A stretch of 64,000 nt of DNA from an uncultured Clostridia bacterium (GCA_934271275.1 CAKQRD010000001.1:186001-250000); one strand, 5' to 3'; positions 40,281 through 49,518 are shown, numbered from the stretch's first letter. Numbers and translations: made by a program. The notes: a model not told the origin generated them from the sequence alone.

Positions 40281-40775
40281 CTATATGCTGAACAGACCGC
40301 CGAGCTTGTTCGTCTGCGCGTGGCAGAGCGCGACCGCAAGGGCGTCCGCCGCGTCGTCGGGACGGGGTATCGCTTTAAGGTTAAGAAAGGTTTTAACCAT
40401 TTGCTGTATCTGGTTTTTATCCGCTCTGCCGTAGCCCGTGAGAGCCTGCTTTATTTGGAGCGGCGTATATTCGTAAAGTCTGCCGCACTCCTTGTTCGCG
40501 GTAAGGAGCAAAACTCCCCTCGCGTGGGCGACGGCAATACCCGTTTTGACGTTTTTTGCGAAAAACAGTTCTTCCACGGCGATTTCGTCGGGGCGGAAGG
40601 TATCTATCACCTGCCTGACGCCTTTTTCCAGCAGACAAAGTCTTACGGCAAGATTTTCGTCCTTGGGGGTGGAAATTATGCCGTAATCTATCATTTCCGC
40701 TTTTTTTCTTTTTTCTTTTCTTATAACACCGTAGCCGAGCGTTGCAAGCCCCGGGTCGAAGCCGACGATTATCAT
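40281..40775 (-). CDS. ruvC: Crossover junction endodeoxyribonuclease RuvC
   Basis: A 164-residue Holliday junction resolvase with an RNase H fold. Catalytic acidic residues lie in IIVGFDPGLATLGYG (Asp), IAVEELFFAKN (Glu) and PDDAADALAVALCH (Asp pair). It is the first gene of the ruvC-ruvA-ruvB-queA-tgt-yajC cluster. The ATG has no Shine-Dalgarno and lies exactly 7 bases after the -10 of a near-consensus promoter, so the mRNA is predicted to be leaderless. Confidence 0.96.
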   Translation of the reverse strand: MIIVGFDPGLATLGYGVIRKEKRKKAEMIDYGIISTPKDENLAVRLCLLEKGVRQVIDTFRPDEIAVEELFFAKNVKTGIAVAHARGVLLLTANKECGRLYEYTPLQIKQALTGYGRADKNQIQQMVKTFLNLKAIPRPDDAADALAVALCHAQTNKLGGLFSI

Positions 40776-40782
40776 AAGTTAT

Positions 40783-40811
40783 ATTGTACTTTAATTTCTT
40801 ATATTTGTCAA
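40783..40811 (-). promoter_or_regulatory. Near-consensus promoter of ruvC, predicted leaderless
   Basis: Minus strand TTGACA (40811-40806), 17-base spacer, TACAAT (40788-40783), then 7 bases to the ATG at 40775. Confidence 0.82.
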
Positions 40812-40899
40812 CGGAAAACGCGCGCCCGCCGACCTGCAAAACTTGTCCAAAAAAACTCGCCACCCCGCAAAGCCGAAGCGAAGCGTTGCCGCGAAAAGG

Positions 40900-41712
40900 C
40901 TACTTAAAAGCGTACGCCCTGCCGCACGAAGAAAGCTCTTTTCTCCTTTCCTTCCAGTCGGGCATATACAGAGAGAGAAGGGCTTTGAATCCTTTGCCGT
41001 GGTTCGGAATTTTTATATGCAGAACCTCGTGCAAAACGACGTATTCTATGAGCCGCGACGGAACTTTCGCAAGCTGTAAATTAAAGGTTATCCTATGCGT
41101 TTTAACGTTGCAACTACCCCAACGCGTGCGCATATTTCGTATTCCGAACCCCGAAGAGTTCAAACCCGTCAGTTCTTCGCACTCTTTTAAAAGTTTCCCC
41201 GCCGTCTTTTCAAGCTCCCTTTTATAAAAAGCGTTTATAAAGCGCTCCTTTTCCTCAAAGGTCGCCCCCGCCTTTACCGTAAGCACGACTTCGCTCCCGT
41301 CCGCGGTGACGGCGTTCTTCCTCCCGCGACGCGCACGTTCGCCGCCGCTCCCGTCCGCATTTATATTGCCGCCCGCCGCGCCGTATTCTCTTACGACGAG
41401 CGTATATTTTTCGCCGAGAAAATAAAACGCTTCGCCCGAAGCGTATCTCCGCGCCCGAACGCCGTTTTCCCCGTCCGTTCCCGAGCAAAGCTCTCCGACC
41501 GCGGAAAACTCCGCGCGCTTTTTATTTATCCACCCCGCCCGCTCGGTTATAAACGAAAAAATTCTTTCCTCGGACAGATAAAAAGGCGCGGAAACGACTA
41601 CTCGCCCGTTCGGATAAACGTATATTCTCAAAGTTTTCACCCGCTTTTTCTTTATAGTCACGGGAACGCCCGCAACGACCGAAGAATATTCGCTCGTCTT
41701 AAAACCTTTCAT
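40900..41712 (-). CDS. YgjP-like zinc metallopeptidase (M48-type, DUF45)
   Basis: A 270-residue protein starting at the ATG at 41712 (MKGFKTSEYSS); a TTG at 41739 would add nine residues without support. The N-terminal beta region has RVKTLRIYVYPNGRVVVSAP. The zinc site is VLHEVLHIKIPNHGKGF (HExxH plus a downstream His), and TRWGSCN is the other family hallmark. The segment ~90-150 is a Gly/Ala/Arg-rich insertion not usual in the family. Substrates of YgjP-like peptidases are unknown. It may follow the capD-type gene in one transcript. Confidence 0.87.
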   Translation of the reverse strand: MKGFKTSEYSSVVAGVPVTIKKKRVKTLRIYVYPNGRVVVSAPFYLSEERIFSFITERAGWINKKRAEFSAVGELCSGTDGENGVRARRYASGEAFYFLGEKYTLVVREYGAAGGNINADGSGGERARRGRKNAVTADGSEVVLTVKAGATFEEKERFINAFYKRELEKTAGKLLKECEELTGLNSSGFGIRNMRTRWGSCNVKTHRITFNLQLAKVPSRLIEYVVLHEVLHIKIPNHGKGFKALLSLYMPDWKERRKELSSCGRAYAFK

Positions 41713-41805
41713 AGCCTTACCGTAAAAAACGGCGCGCAATATCGCCCGCCGTCTTCGTTTTCTCTATAATTTTCTCTGTAATTTTTCTGTAATTTCGCCG
41801 TCAAT

Positions 41806-43809
41806 TTATTCGCCCGCCGCTTCTTTAAGTCTTTCGGTGCGTATCGCTTCCGCGTTGATGATTTCGGGAGCGACGTAAGTGGGAACGACTTTATGAAGAG
41901 TTTCCTTCGCGAGGTCGTCGTCGCCCGAATCCGCCGCCGCGCGGAGCTTTTCGAGCCGTCCTTCCAGCTTTTCGGGGGTTATAGGCACGTCCTTTTCCAC
42001 GAAAATCATATCGTTGTCGGTTTTACCCAGCTGTTCGGTTTTCACGAGCAGTTCTTCGTAAAGCTTTTCGCCGGGGCGCAAACCCGTTTCGATAACGTCT
42101 ATGTCCTTATAAGGCTCTAACCCCGAAAGGCGTATCATATTTTCCGCAAGGTCTAAAATTTTGACGGGTTTACCCATATCGAGAACGAACAGTTCGCCGT
42201 TTTTAGCCATCGCGCCCGACTGCAAAACGAGCTGGCTAGCTTCCTGTATCGTCATAAAATATCTGATTATCCGCTTATCGGTTATGGTAAGAGGTCCGCC
42301 GCTTTTTATCTGCCGTTTAAACAGCGGAATAACCGAACCCGCGCTGCCTAAAACGTTGCCGAAACGCGTCGCGCTGTACGTCGTGTAGCGGGAAGTCTTG
42401 CTGTGGCACTGCACTATCATTTCGCACATACGCTTGGTCGCGCCCATAACGTTCGTGGGGTTCACGGCTTTGTCGGTGGAAACCATCATAAAACGTTCCG
42501 CCTTGTACTTTTCGGCAAGCTCAACGCTGTTTAACGTGCCGAAAACGTTGTTCTTTATCGCTTCGCAGCAGTTATGCTCCATAAGCGGAACGTGCTTGTG
42601 CGCCGCGGCGTTCAAAACTACGTTCGGGCGATAAGTCGCGTACACCTTTTCGAGAGCCGCCCTGTCGCATACCGAAAGAATTTCCACCCGCAAATCGAGC
42701 GCGTCGCCGTATATGCGTTTAAGTTCCTGCTGAACCTCGTACGCGCCGTTCTCGTAAACGTCTAATATAACGAGGGTTTTGGGGTGCATTTTAGCTATCT
42801 GACGGCAAAGCTCGCTGCCGATGCTTCCGCCGCCGCCCGTTATCAGAATAACCTTATTCTTATAGTAAGCGCAGGTCGCGTCGTCGTTGACGTAAACGGG
42901 CTTTCTGAACAAAAGCTCTTCTATATCGAATTCGCGGAGAAGCCTTTTCTGCTCGCCCGCCTGCTTGACTACGGGATAGTCGTAAACCTTCACGTCGCAG
43001 CCGAGCTGTTTGAATTTTTCGTAAATAGCCTTTTTCCGTTCCGCCGCGAGTGAAGGAACGGCGACTATAACGCACTTGATTTTGTACTTATCGAGAAGCG
43101 ATTTGGTGACGGTGCTTTCTCTTACGACGGGGATATTATAAATCTGTCTGCCGCACTTGTCGCTTTCCGCGTCGATAAACAGTCTCGGCGCGTATTCGGT
43201 GCGCTTATTGCTGATAAATTCCTCCGCAAGCCCCACGCCCGTGCGCCCCGTGCCGATTATCGCCACGTTGTCTTTTTTGACCGCAACTATTATATCCTCT
43301 ATTTTGACGGTGTTAAAGGTTATAACCTTAACGACGTCGCTCAATATTTTGCCAAGCTTATTATCCCTTTCGCAGCACTTATAAGCGTAGCGGTAAAGCA
43401 TTCTTATAACGAGCGCGAGAACGAGAGAGCTTCCTACGGTCGCAAGACTTCTTGCCACCGAAATATGCGTTTTAAGGGGCAGAAATCTCTCCGCGAGAAT
43501 AAGAACGAGTGCGGAGCAAACGTCCGCGAGAAGAAGCCTTAAATAGCTTTGAACCCCGCCGTATCTCCAAACCTGATTATACGTTTTAAAAAGCAATCTG
43601 AACGCGAAAACGGGTATGAACGCCACCGCGAAATGCACGAAAAATTCCGCGCTTCCGAAAAGCTCCGAAGCCCCGTCCGCGAACAGCAATAAAAAGCAGG
43701 ACAATAAAAGTATCAGTGTATCGTAAAAAAACAGCAGAAACCTGTTGAAATAAAAGGTTTTGCCGCCCCTTTCGTTCTTTTTCTCTCCGTTTTCCCTTGG
43801 TAAGCTCAT
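41806..43809 (-). CDS. CapD/PglF-type membrane nucleotide-sugar 4,6-dehydratase
   Basis: A 667-residue protein. Four membrane segments lie in the first ~130 residues, then a CoA-binding-like Rossmann domain (VAIIGTGRTGVGLAEEF), then an extended SDR catalytic domain. The NAD motif is LITGGGGSIGSELCRQ. The active-site region STDKAVNPTNVMGATKR has Met in place of the usual SDR Tyr (M-x3-K), typical of PglF/FlaA1-like inverting or retaining 4,6-dehydratases. It acts on UDP-GlcNAc-type sugars for cell-surface polysaccharide or glycoprotein glycosylation. Its neighbour, a collagen-like protein, is the kind that is often glycosylated, but no direct link is visible. Confidence 0.93.
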   Translation of the reverse strand: MSLPRENGEKKNERGGKTFYFNRFLLFFYDTLILLLSCFLLLFADGASELFGSAEFFVHFAVAFIPVFAFRLLFKTYNQVWRYGGVQSYLRLLLADVCSALVLILAERFLPLKTHISVARSLATVGSSLVLALVIRMLYRYAYKCCERDNKLGKILSDVVKVITFNTVKIEDIIVAVKKDNVAIIGTGRTGVGLAEEFISNKRTEYAPRLFIDAESDKCGRQIYNIPVVRESTVTKSLLDKYKIKCVIVAVPSLAAERKKAIYEKFKQLGCDVKVYDYPVVKQAGEQKRLLREFDIEELLFRKPVYVNDDATCAYYKNKVILITGGGGSIGSELCRQIAKMHPKTLVILDVYENGAYEVQQELKRIYGDALDLRVEILSVCDRAALEKVYATYRPNVVLNAAAHKHVPLMEHNCCEAIKNNVFGTLNSVELAEKYKAERFMMVSTDKAVNPTNVMGATKRMCEMIVQCHSKTSRYTTYSATRFGNVLGSAGSVIPLFKRQIKSGGPLTITDKRIIRYFMTIQEASQLVLQSGAMAKNGELFVLDMGKPVKILDLAENMIRLSGLEPYKDIDVIETGLRPGEKLYEELLVKTEQLGKTDNDMIFVEKDVPITPEKLEGRLEKLRAAADSGDDDLAKETLHKVVPTYVAPEIINAEAIRTERLKEAAGE

Positions 43810-43988
43810 ACTCGCTTTTTCTCCGTATAAATTTTTCTTTCCCTGTTTTGCGACTTTTCTGCAAACTTTTTGCCGACCTTTCGTCGATTTTTTTGCCGAC
43901 CTTTTGCCGACCGCGGCAAAGCCGTCGCCGCCCGTATAGCCGAGAAAAAGTCGTTAAACTTTGTTAAAAAACCGTCGGTCGCTTTTCT

Positions 43989-44017
43989 ATTTTAGCATAG
44001 TGGCGGAAAAAAATCAA
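43989..44017 (-). promoter_or_regulatory. Promoter of the capD-type gene
   Basis: Minus strand TTGATT (44017-44012), 17-base spacer, TAAAAT (43994-43989) preceded by TGC. Leader of about 180 bases. The region 44018-44174 upstream of the collagen-like gene has no convincing sigma-A promoter; AATATAAT at 44137-44144 loosely resembles a sigma-E/K -10. Confidence 0.7.
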
Positions 44018-44174
44018 CCCATTTACCTATAATGCGCAAAATTCGTCTCCGTTTTACATTCTATATAAAATCGACAAAAAAGAACGGCGCTTAAAGTCAA
44101 ACGCAGGTTTGTTGTAACGATTTTTAACGCTTTACGAATATAATACCGTAAACAAGCAAAGGAGGAATTTTCTA

Positions 44175-45038
44175 ATGTGCTGTTTATTCGGCTGCAATAA
44201 TTGCAGAAATATAAATTGCGGAAACCGCCCCGTCGTCATAAGAGGTCCTATGGGTCCCGCAGGTCCGCAGGGCGCGAGAGGTCCTATCGGTCCTATGGGT
44301 CCCGTCGGTCCGCAAGGACCTACGGGTGCTACGGGTGCGACCGGTGCAATCGGTCCGCAAGGGCCGCAGGGACCTCAGGGCGAAACCGGAGCTACGGGCG
44401 CAACGGGTGCTACAGGTCCGCAGGGACCTCAGGGCGAAACCGGCGCAACGGGCGCTACCGGTGCAATCGGTCCGCAGGGGCCGCAGGGACCGCAGGGTGA
44501 AACGGGCGCTACGGGCGCAACCGGCGCAACGGGTCCGCAGGGACCTCAGGGCGAAACCGGCGCAACGGGCGCTACGGGTCCGCAAGGACCGCAGGGCGAA
44601 ACCGGAGCTACGGGCGCGACAGGCGCAACGGGGCCGCAAGGACCTGCCGGCACTAACGACGTTATTTACGCAAACTCCGCGGCAAACACGGTCGCGACTA
44701 ACACCATAATACCCTTAACCCGGAGCGCGGCGACGGCGGATACCACGATGAGCGTGGCGACTAACGCCGTAACCGTGACGGACGAGGGCTATTATCTCGT
44801 AAGCTATTTCGTAAACGGTTCGGTACCGAGCGGCGACCTTACCGCTGCGTTATATCTGAACGGCTCTGCGGTATCGGGCGAAACCATAACCCTGACGAAC
44901 ACGGCAGGCTCCAACTCCGCGGCAAGCAAAACGGTGCTTATAAACGTACCCGCGGGCGGAACGCTTTCTATTTACAACACCTCGGCGCAGACCGCGACTC
45001 TCACGGGCGCGGGACTTACCGTACTGAAAACCGCGTAA
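44175..45038 (+). CDS. Collagen-like exosporium-type (BclA-like) surface protein
   Basis: A 287-residue protein. The first 23 residues are Cys-rich (MCCLFGCNNCRNINCGN). Then come about 45 uninterrupted Gly-X-Y triplets (~24-158), with repeats built from GATGATGATGPQGPQGE. A C-terminal beta jelly-roll-like domain of ~128 residues (TVTDEGYYLVSYFVNG, LYLNGSAVSGETITL) resembles the C-termini of BclA proteins. BclA proteins form hair-like filaments on spores and can be glycosylated on Thr in the GXT triplets, abundant here. AAAGGAGG precedes the ATG. No signal peptide, as expected for mother-cell spore proteins. Confidence 0.9.
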   Translation: MCCLFGCNNCRNINCGNRPVVIRGPMGPAGPQGARGPIGPMGPVGPQGPTGATGATGAIGPQGPQGPQGETGATGATGATGPQGPQGETGATGATGAIGPQGPQGPQGETGATGATGATGPQGPQGETGATGATGPQGPQGETGATGATGATGPQGPAGTNDVIYANSAANTVATNTIIPLTRSAATADTTMSVATNAVTVTDEGYYLVSYFVNGSVPSGDLTAALYLNGSAVSGETITLTNTAGSNSAASKTVLINVPAGGTLSIYNTSAQTATLTGAGLTVLKTA

Positions 45039-45152
45039 AAAACGGCATAAATCAAGGCTCGGGCGCATATCGTTATGGTACGGCGTTCCGTCGGCTTTAT
45101 GCCTAATTAAAGTTTGTTTTAAGCTCGCTTATATCAGACTTTCTGTAAAAAT

Positions 45153-45186
45153 AAAACGGAACTTCTCTTTCGGAGTTCCGTTTTTT
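45153..45186 (+). terminator. Intrinsic terminator of the collagen-like gene
   Basis: An 11-base-pair stem AAAACGGAACT/AGTTCCGTTTT (45153-45163 with 45174-45184), then a T-run. Confidence 0.9.
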
Positions 45187-45327
45187 AATTTGTTTATCGT
45201 AAGGAATTATCATCGCGCGGCTCACAGCGAAAAAATAACCGTCCGCAACGCCCCGCTTATCCGCTCGCTAAAAAGAACGTCGCGCCTGTTAAAGAATTCC
45301 AAGAAAACCCGCGCGAAAAATAAAGTC

Positions 45328-45414
45328 CGTCGCGCCGCCTATTTTGCCAAACATATCCGCACATTTCGCCGTCGCCCGCTGCCAGCGTTCCCCGTCGCGC
45401 CGCCTATTTTGCCA
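45328..45414. repeat. Direct repeat of 22 bases that includes the end of the XRE gene
   Basis: CGTCGCGCCGCC followed by TATTTTGCCA occurs at 45328-45349 and 45393-45414. The second copy contains the last codons and stop of the XRE gene. The rest of 45187-45403 holds no supported gene. Confidence 0.8.
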
Positions 45415-45712
45415 CGTCATCGCTGTCGAACGCGTTTATAACGGCAAGCACCGCGCTTTTCTGGCTTTCGGTAAGCCCCGAAATATCCACCGTTTCGGAA
45501 GTTTCGTCGCCCGAGATAGCTAACAGCTTATCTGCGGAAACGTGGAAAATTTTGGTAAGCTCCACGATGTTCTGAACGGACGGAAAAGAAAACCCCATCT
45601 CCCACGAGTTAACGGCGTTCCGCGAAATTCCGAGCCGCTTTGCAAGCCCCGCCTGAGTCATGTTGCTCCTTTCTCTTAAAGCTTTAAGCCGTTGAGGAAA
45701 TTCTATAAGCAT
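45404..45712 (-). CDS. XRE-family helix-turn-helix regulator
   Basis: A 102-residue regulator. Residues ~10-65 form a Cro/C1-type HTH domain: ALRERSNMTQAGLAKRL, GISRNAVNSWEMGFSFPS. The C-terminal ~40 residues (ISGLTESQKSAVLAVINAFD) look like a short dimerisation helix. It is divergent from the zinc-ribbon membrane protein gene. A 12-base palindrome TATTGTACAATA at 45765-45776 lies between them and is a natural operator candidate. The target genes are unknown; control of the divergent pair is an inference from position. Confidence 0.88.
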   Translation of the reverse strand: MLIEFPQRLKALRERSNMTQAGLAKRLGISRNAVNSWEMGFSFPSVQNIVELTKIFHVSADKLLAISGDETSETVDISGLTESQKSAVLAVINAFDSDDVAK

Positions 45713-45764
45713 TTTGCCTCCCGTCGTATCCGTTTTGCACGAGCAAATCTCTCTGCTTTTATTC

Positions 45765-45776
45765 TATTGTACAATA
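45765..45776. promoter_or_regulatory. Palindrome, candidate operator for the XRE regulator
   Basis: TATTGTACAATA is a perfect 12-base palindrome 53 bases upstream of the XRE start and 41 bases before the -35 of the divergent promoter. Confidence 0.4.
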
Positions 45777-45816
45777 CTTTTTGTAAGTATAATTTATCAT
45801 TTATGATTATTATTAC

Positions 45817-45845
45817 TTGACACAAAACGGCAATAATGCTAAAAT
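45817..45845 (+). promoter_or_regulatory. Promoter of the zinc-ribbon membrane protein gene
   Basis: TTGACA (45817-45822), 17-base spacer, TAAAAT (45840-45845) preceded by TGC. Confidence 0.88.
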
Positions 45846-45928
45846 ATATGCGTTGTGGCGATTTTTGGCTAAATCTGAACGCCGAACCGCCCGAACATAA
45901 GGAAATTTTTATAGAAGGAGTAAAAAAA

Positions 45929-47146
45929 ATGATTTGTCCCACTTGTAAAAGCGAGATCCCTGACGGCTCGCTTATCTGCCCCTCTTGTCAGGAGGAAATC
46001 GAAACCAAAAAGCTTCGCGAAAAATGCGAGGCAACGAGAAAGGGTTGGCACGACGCGCTCGGAAAAGAATTCCATAAGCCCGTGTTCCTTATTCTTCTCA
46101 TAAGTCTGGCGGTAGTCGTCTTTGGCGAGATTCTCTCCGCGATAGGCGTACTTAAAACCTCTATCCCCGCATTCGTCGTAATACTTATTTTCTGCATAGC
46201 GATGGCAATTTCGCTCGTGGCTTCCATAAAGCTGTACGCAAAAAAACAGTTTGACTCCAAAGACATGAAGGGGCTTACCTCTATGTGTTCTCTTATGGTA
46301 TTTTTCTGCGTTATGTCAACAATCGCCGTTTCTATACTTGCAGTATTACTCGTTATCGCGGGAATAGCCCTCGCTTCGGCGGTAACGAACGCCGGAGGTT
46401 CTATCGGTGAAATCGGAAGTATCGCGGGAGATGCGGCTTCTTCTGCTGGCGGCGCGGACATCGCAAATCAAATCGAACAAATCTTCGGAAACTTGCAAAG
46501 CACGCTTAACGTAGGCGCGGGCGTACTCGTTGCCATAGTCGTAATAGTCGCCGTACTTCTCGTAGCCTTCTTCGTAAACTACACTCTGACCTATTCGAGA
46601 GCGAAGAAATTTTACAGATCGCTTATGAAAAGCGCAGACAGCTTCGTCGGTCAGATGCAGATAGTCGCGCCCGTAAAGAGACTTTACTTTTTCGGCGTTA
46701 TAACCCTTATCGCCTCTATCGGCGTGTTCGCAACCATGGGGGTAACGGGAATTTACACGTTAGGTCTGGCAGTATATACCTTCGTAACGGGCTTGTTCTT
46801 TAAAGACGTTGCCGCGACCTACGAAGCGAACGTGGCGAAGCTCGCGAGCGAGGAAGCGGAGCTTAAACACGCGGAAGAAGAAACCGCGGCTCTCCGTGCT
46901 AAAAACAAACGCATAGAAGAGGAAAAAGAACGCGCGAGAAAAGCGGAAAACGACAGACTTCGCGACCAGCAGAACGCAATGTTCCGGCAGTTTATGCAGC
47001 AGCAGATGATGAATATGCAAGCGGGCGGAGCGACCGCTCCGAATGCTCCCGACAACGCTGAGCCTGCCGCACCTGCGGCAACCGCCGATACCGTTGAAAC
47101 GAAGACTAACGAAGCTACCGAAGGAACGACCGAGACTACGGAATAA
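45929..47146 (+). CDS. Zinc-ribbon polytopic membrane protein with coiled-coil tail
   Basis: A 405-residue protein from the ATG at 45929, with AGAAGGAG just upstream; the frame opens 31 codons earlier, but that part is promoter and leader. It starts with a zinc ribbon CPTCKSEIPDGSLICPSC. About five membrane segments follow (~50-72, 78-100, 120-155, 185-212, 250-290). A charged coiled coil then spans ~300-350 (EEAELKHAEEETAALRAK), followed by a Met/Gln-rich stretch and a Pro/Ala/Thr/Glu-rich tail. I do not recognise the family. Zinc ribbon plus membrane domain suggests a cytoplasmic-facing sensor or scaffold, without firm support. Confidence 0.75.
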   Translation: MICPTCKSEIPDGSLICPSCQEEIETKKLREKCEATRKGWHDALGKEFHKPVFLILLISLAVVVFGEILSAIGVLKTSIPAFVVILIFCIAMAISLVASIKLYAKKQFDSKDMKGLTSMCSLMVFFCVMSTIAVSILAVLLVIAGIALASAVTNAGGSIGEIGSIAGDAASSAGGADIANQIEQIFGNLQSTLNVGAGVLVAIVVIVAVLLVAFFVNYTLTYSRAKKFYRSLMKSADSFVGQMQIVAPVKRLYFFGVITLIASIGVFATMGVTGIYTLGLAVYTFVTGLFFKDVAATYEANVAKLASEEAELKHAEEETAALRAKNKRIEEEKERARKAENDRLRDQQNAMFRQFMQQQMMNMQAGGATAPNAPDNAEPAAPAATADTVETKTNEATEGTTETTE

Positions 47147-47159
47147 AGCGAATAAGAAT

Positions 47160-47585
47160 TAAACGATAATCAAACGGCTTTGCCGTCGGTTCGACGTAAA
47201 ATTCTTCCGCTATTTCCCTGACCTTTGCCGTTACTCGTTCGTCCGCCTGCGGAACGCCGTATGCGGGCGCGGTAACGTTCGGTTTGTCGCCGAGCAACGT
47301 CCAAAAAGTCGTAATCCTTTAAAAGAGCGTCAAACTCCTTTTCGGAAAAGTCGGTGAGAATAAGAAGTTGTTCTTTTGTGAGAATATCCCGGTTTTCGCG
47401 GATTATCGTTACGAAGCCTTTTTAAAGCCAATTCGGATTATAACGGAATTTGCCGAGGCCCGCTTTGCGAGCCTCGGCTTCTATAACCGCCCCGATAGTG
47501 CCGAGGACTTTTGCTATGTTTCGGGCGGGAACGTAAGAGTAATTCCTGAAAATCACCCTTTGCCACGCCGTTAAATATTGCGCAA
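47160..47585 (-). pseudogene. Remnant of the N-terminal region of an uncharacterised protein
   Basis: On the minus strand the translation TAWQRVIFRNYSYVPARNIA continues through GLGKFRYNPNWL. It is interrupted by a TAA stop, resumes as KGFVTIIRENRDILTKEQLL, and then shifts frame at a five-T run after DYDFL, to continue WTLLGDKPNVTAPAYGVP. Both halves look coding, so this is a gene piece with one stop and one frameshift and no start codon. The pattern resembles the N-terminus of large uncharacterised proteins found near glycosidases in Firmicutes and Bacteroidota; I cannot name the family. It ends in the 3' end of the convergent membrane-protein gene. Confidence 0.7.
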
Positions 47586-47589
47586 TAAA

Positions 47590-48093
47590 CTATTTAATGC
47601 GTTCTTCCAAAGACTTTAAGGAAAGTTCTACCATTCTGTCGCCGAGATCCTTGTTCGCTTTTCTCGCGCTTTCGGTAAACCAGTGCTTAACGTCGTCTAT
47701 TCTTTCTTTTTTTACGCAGTCGGGATATAAAGACATTAAAATACTGCTTTCAAACTCGCCCGCGTGGTCGTAACCCGTGGCGTTCTGAACTTCCGTCGTC
47801 ATGGTGGGTATAACTTTTATCCAGCCGAACGGGTTGTCCGCTCCCTCTAACTGTTCGTAATAATCAGCGTAGCTTTCGCTGCCCCACCAGCCCTCGCCGA
47901 GCGTTTCTTCGAGATATTCCATAGTAGCGCGTTTTGCCGCTATGCGGTAACAAAGCGTCATCGGCATCTCCGATTCCTGCTCGAACTGATGATGAATCAC
48001 AACGTAAATATTCCTGAACCCCGCGTAAAGAAAGCTTTTGAAAACGTAATAAACGTAGTCCTCGAACGCGCGCTCGGGAACGTGTACCGTGCC
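47590..48093 (-). pseudogene. C-terminal fragment of a creatininase-family amidohydrolase
   Basis: About 168 residues readable from near 48093: GTVHVPERAFEDYVYYVFKS, then VVIHHQFEQESEM. The diagnostic TTEVQNATGYDHAGEFESSI follows, and the fragment ends SLKSLEERIK. Creatininase enzymes (~240-270 residues) hydrolyse amide bonds with a two-metal centre. The N-terminal third with metal ligands is missing. The 5' end joins the GH36 fragment in another frame, so the reading frame of the glycosidase runs 33 codons into this sequence. It starts internally at ATG 48000 if translated at all. Confidence 0.75.
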
Positions 48094-49232
48094 GCTTTTT
48101 CTCCCGCGCCGTCCTGAATCGCACGATATAAATCTTTAAGAATAACGGCGGCTGTCTTTCTGTGATCGAAAAACTTTCTGTTTTCCGCAACGAGCGCGTA
48201 ATCGTATCGTTCGCAGGTTAAAGCCTTTTGCCCGCATATCGCGTCACCCGTCGAAAAATCGTGCTTTATAAGGTCAAAACCCCAGTCGGACAACCTTTTT
48301 GCGTCGTTATAAACCTTTTCGAGCGTAAACGGGTGAGAAGGATCCAACACTTTTCCCCCGCATTCTTCACAGAGAATCGCTTCTTCGGGCACGTTCTCCC
48401 TCGTTAAAAGAGGGCGGAACCATATTCCCGCTTTCGCGCCTTTTGCGTGAATGGCTTCCGCGGTTTTTCGCATATCCTTAAACCTGTCGTTCGGCGTCCA
48501 TTCTCCGCCTATGTAGCTCGAAGCCCCTGCTACCCTGTTCTTTTGCCACCCGTCGTCTATTATCATATACGGCTTATTTTTACAACCGCTCGTCATTTCT
48601 TTAAGATAGTCCGTTTCTTTAAGAACGCTTTCGTAAGAAATATCGCCGTACGCCCAGTACCAGTTGTTCACGCCGAAGATCGGCGACTTCGGTAATACGG
48701 GCTTATCGCACATCATCTTTGAAAAAGCGGCTGCCGTTTCGTATACGCTTTTATTTCCGTCGGAATGCAACTCAACCACTTCGCAAGCGCAAAGCGGCTC
48801 CGTGATATCCGTCCCGTTCGTACCGTTGCAAAGGTTAAGAAAAAGGGTAATTCCGCTCGTATCTACCTGAAAAAAAGCAAAGCAATTCGCACCCGTTTTT
48901 ACTCCGTAACAAGACGTTCCGTTTGAAGAAACAACGTAGCAAAACCAAGGAAGAACCCTGCACGCCATAACCGAACGCCATTCGAGATAGGCGTAAAGCC
49001 CCGCCCTTTCCCATTGATCGCCGTAAACCTTGTCAACGTTTTGAAGATCGCCGTTAAAACGAAGTTTAAGATATTTTATCGGCGAACCGCTCGGATACAC
49101 CGAAACTTTTGCCGATTTTCCCGAAACTTCGTAAGAATATTCAACCTCGTTAATCAGCATTTCTTCAAATCGGAAGGGCGTTTTTTCGGTCGCGCCGTAT
49201 ACCGCGTCCGGTTTTCTTAATAGCGAAATCAT
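48094..49232 (-). pseudogene. Truncated GH36-type alpha-galactosidase (N-terminal ~380 residues)
   Basis: A strong promoter and AGGAGGAG ribosome binding site lead into MISLLRKPDAVYGATEKTPF. The beta-sandwich domain occupies ~1-180. Then comes the catalytic barrel: NNWYWAYGDISYE, MIIDDGWQKNR, and GFDLIKHDFSTGD with the candidate nucleophile Asp near 325. The homology stops near AIQDGAGEKA (~380), about where the acid/base half of the barrel should follow. The frame then reads nonsense through creatininase sequence until a stop at 47997. Full GH36 enzymes of this type are 600-700 residues. It is therefore a deletion remnant and unlikely to be active, though its promoter is intact. Confidence 0.85.
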
Positions 49233-49347
49233 TGTTTTATCTCCTCCTGATGATTCGTCTTTGATAAAAAAGCAAACTTCTGCCGCGCTCGGCGATTCTT
49301 CGGCGAATATTCAACCCGTAGAAAACGCCGCGATTCACCATACAAAT

Positions 49348-49375
49348 ATTGTACAACTAAATAGCGGAATGTCAA
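49348..49375 (-). promoter_or_regulatory. Promoter of the truncated GH36 gene
   Basis: Minus strand TTGACA (49375-49370), 16-base spacer, TACAAT (49353-49348). Leader of about 110 bases. Confidence 0.75.
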
Positions 49376-49518
49376 TTGCAAATTCTTTTTTTATGATTGC
49401 ATTTTTTACATTTTTTGCAACTTAAGATTTTTTTGAAAGAATCACCTGATGCCCGTCGGGTAAAGGTTAAAAAAACATATTGTAAAATATTTTAATCAAA
49501 AAACGTATCACGAAGAAT

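Noticed and set aside
44240..44650. Regular short repeats that could be taken for a CRISPR array
   Set aside because: They are in-frame GXY codons of the collagen-like gene with no spacers.
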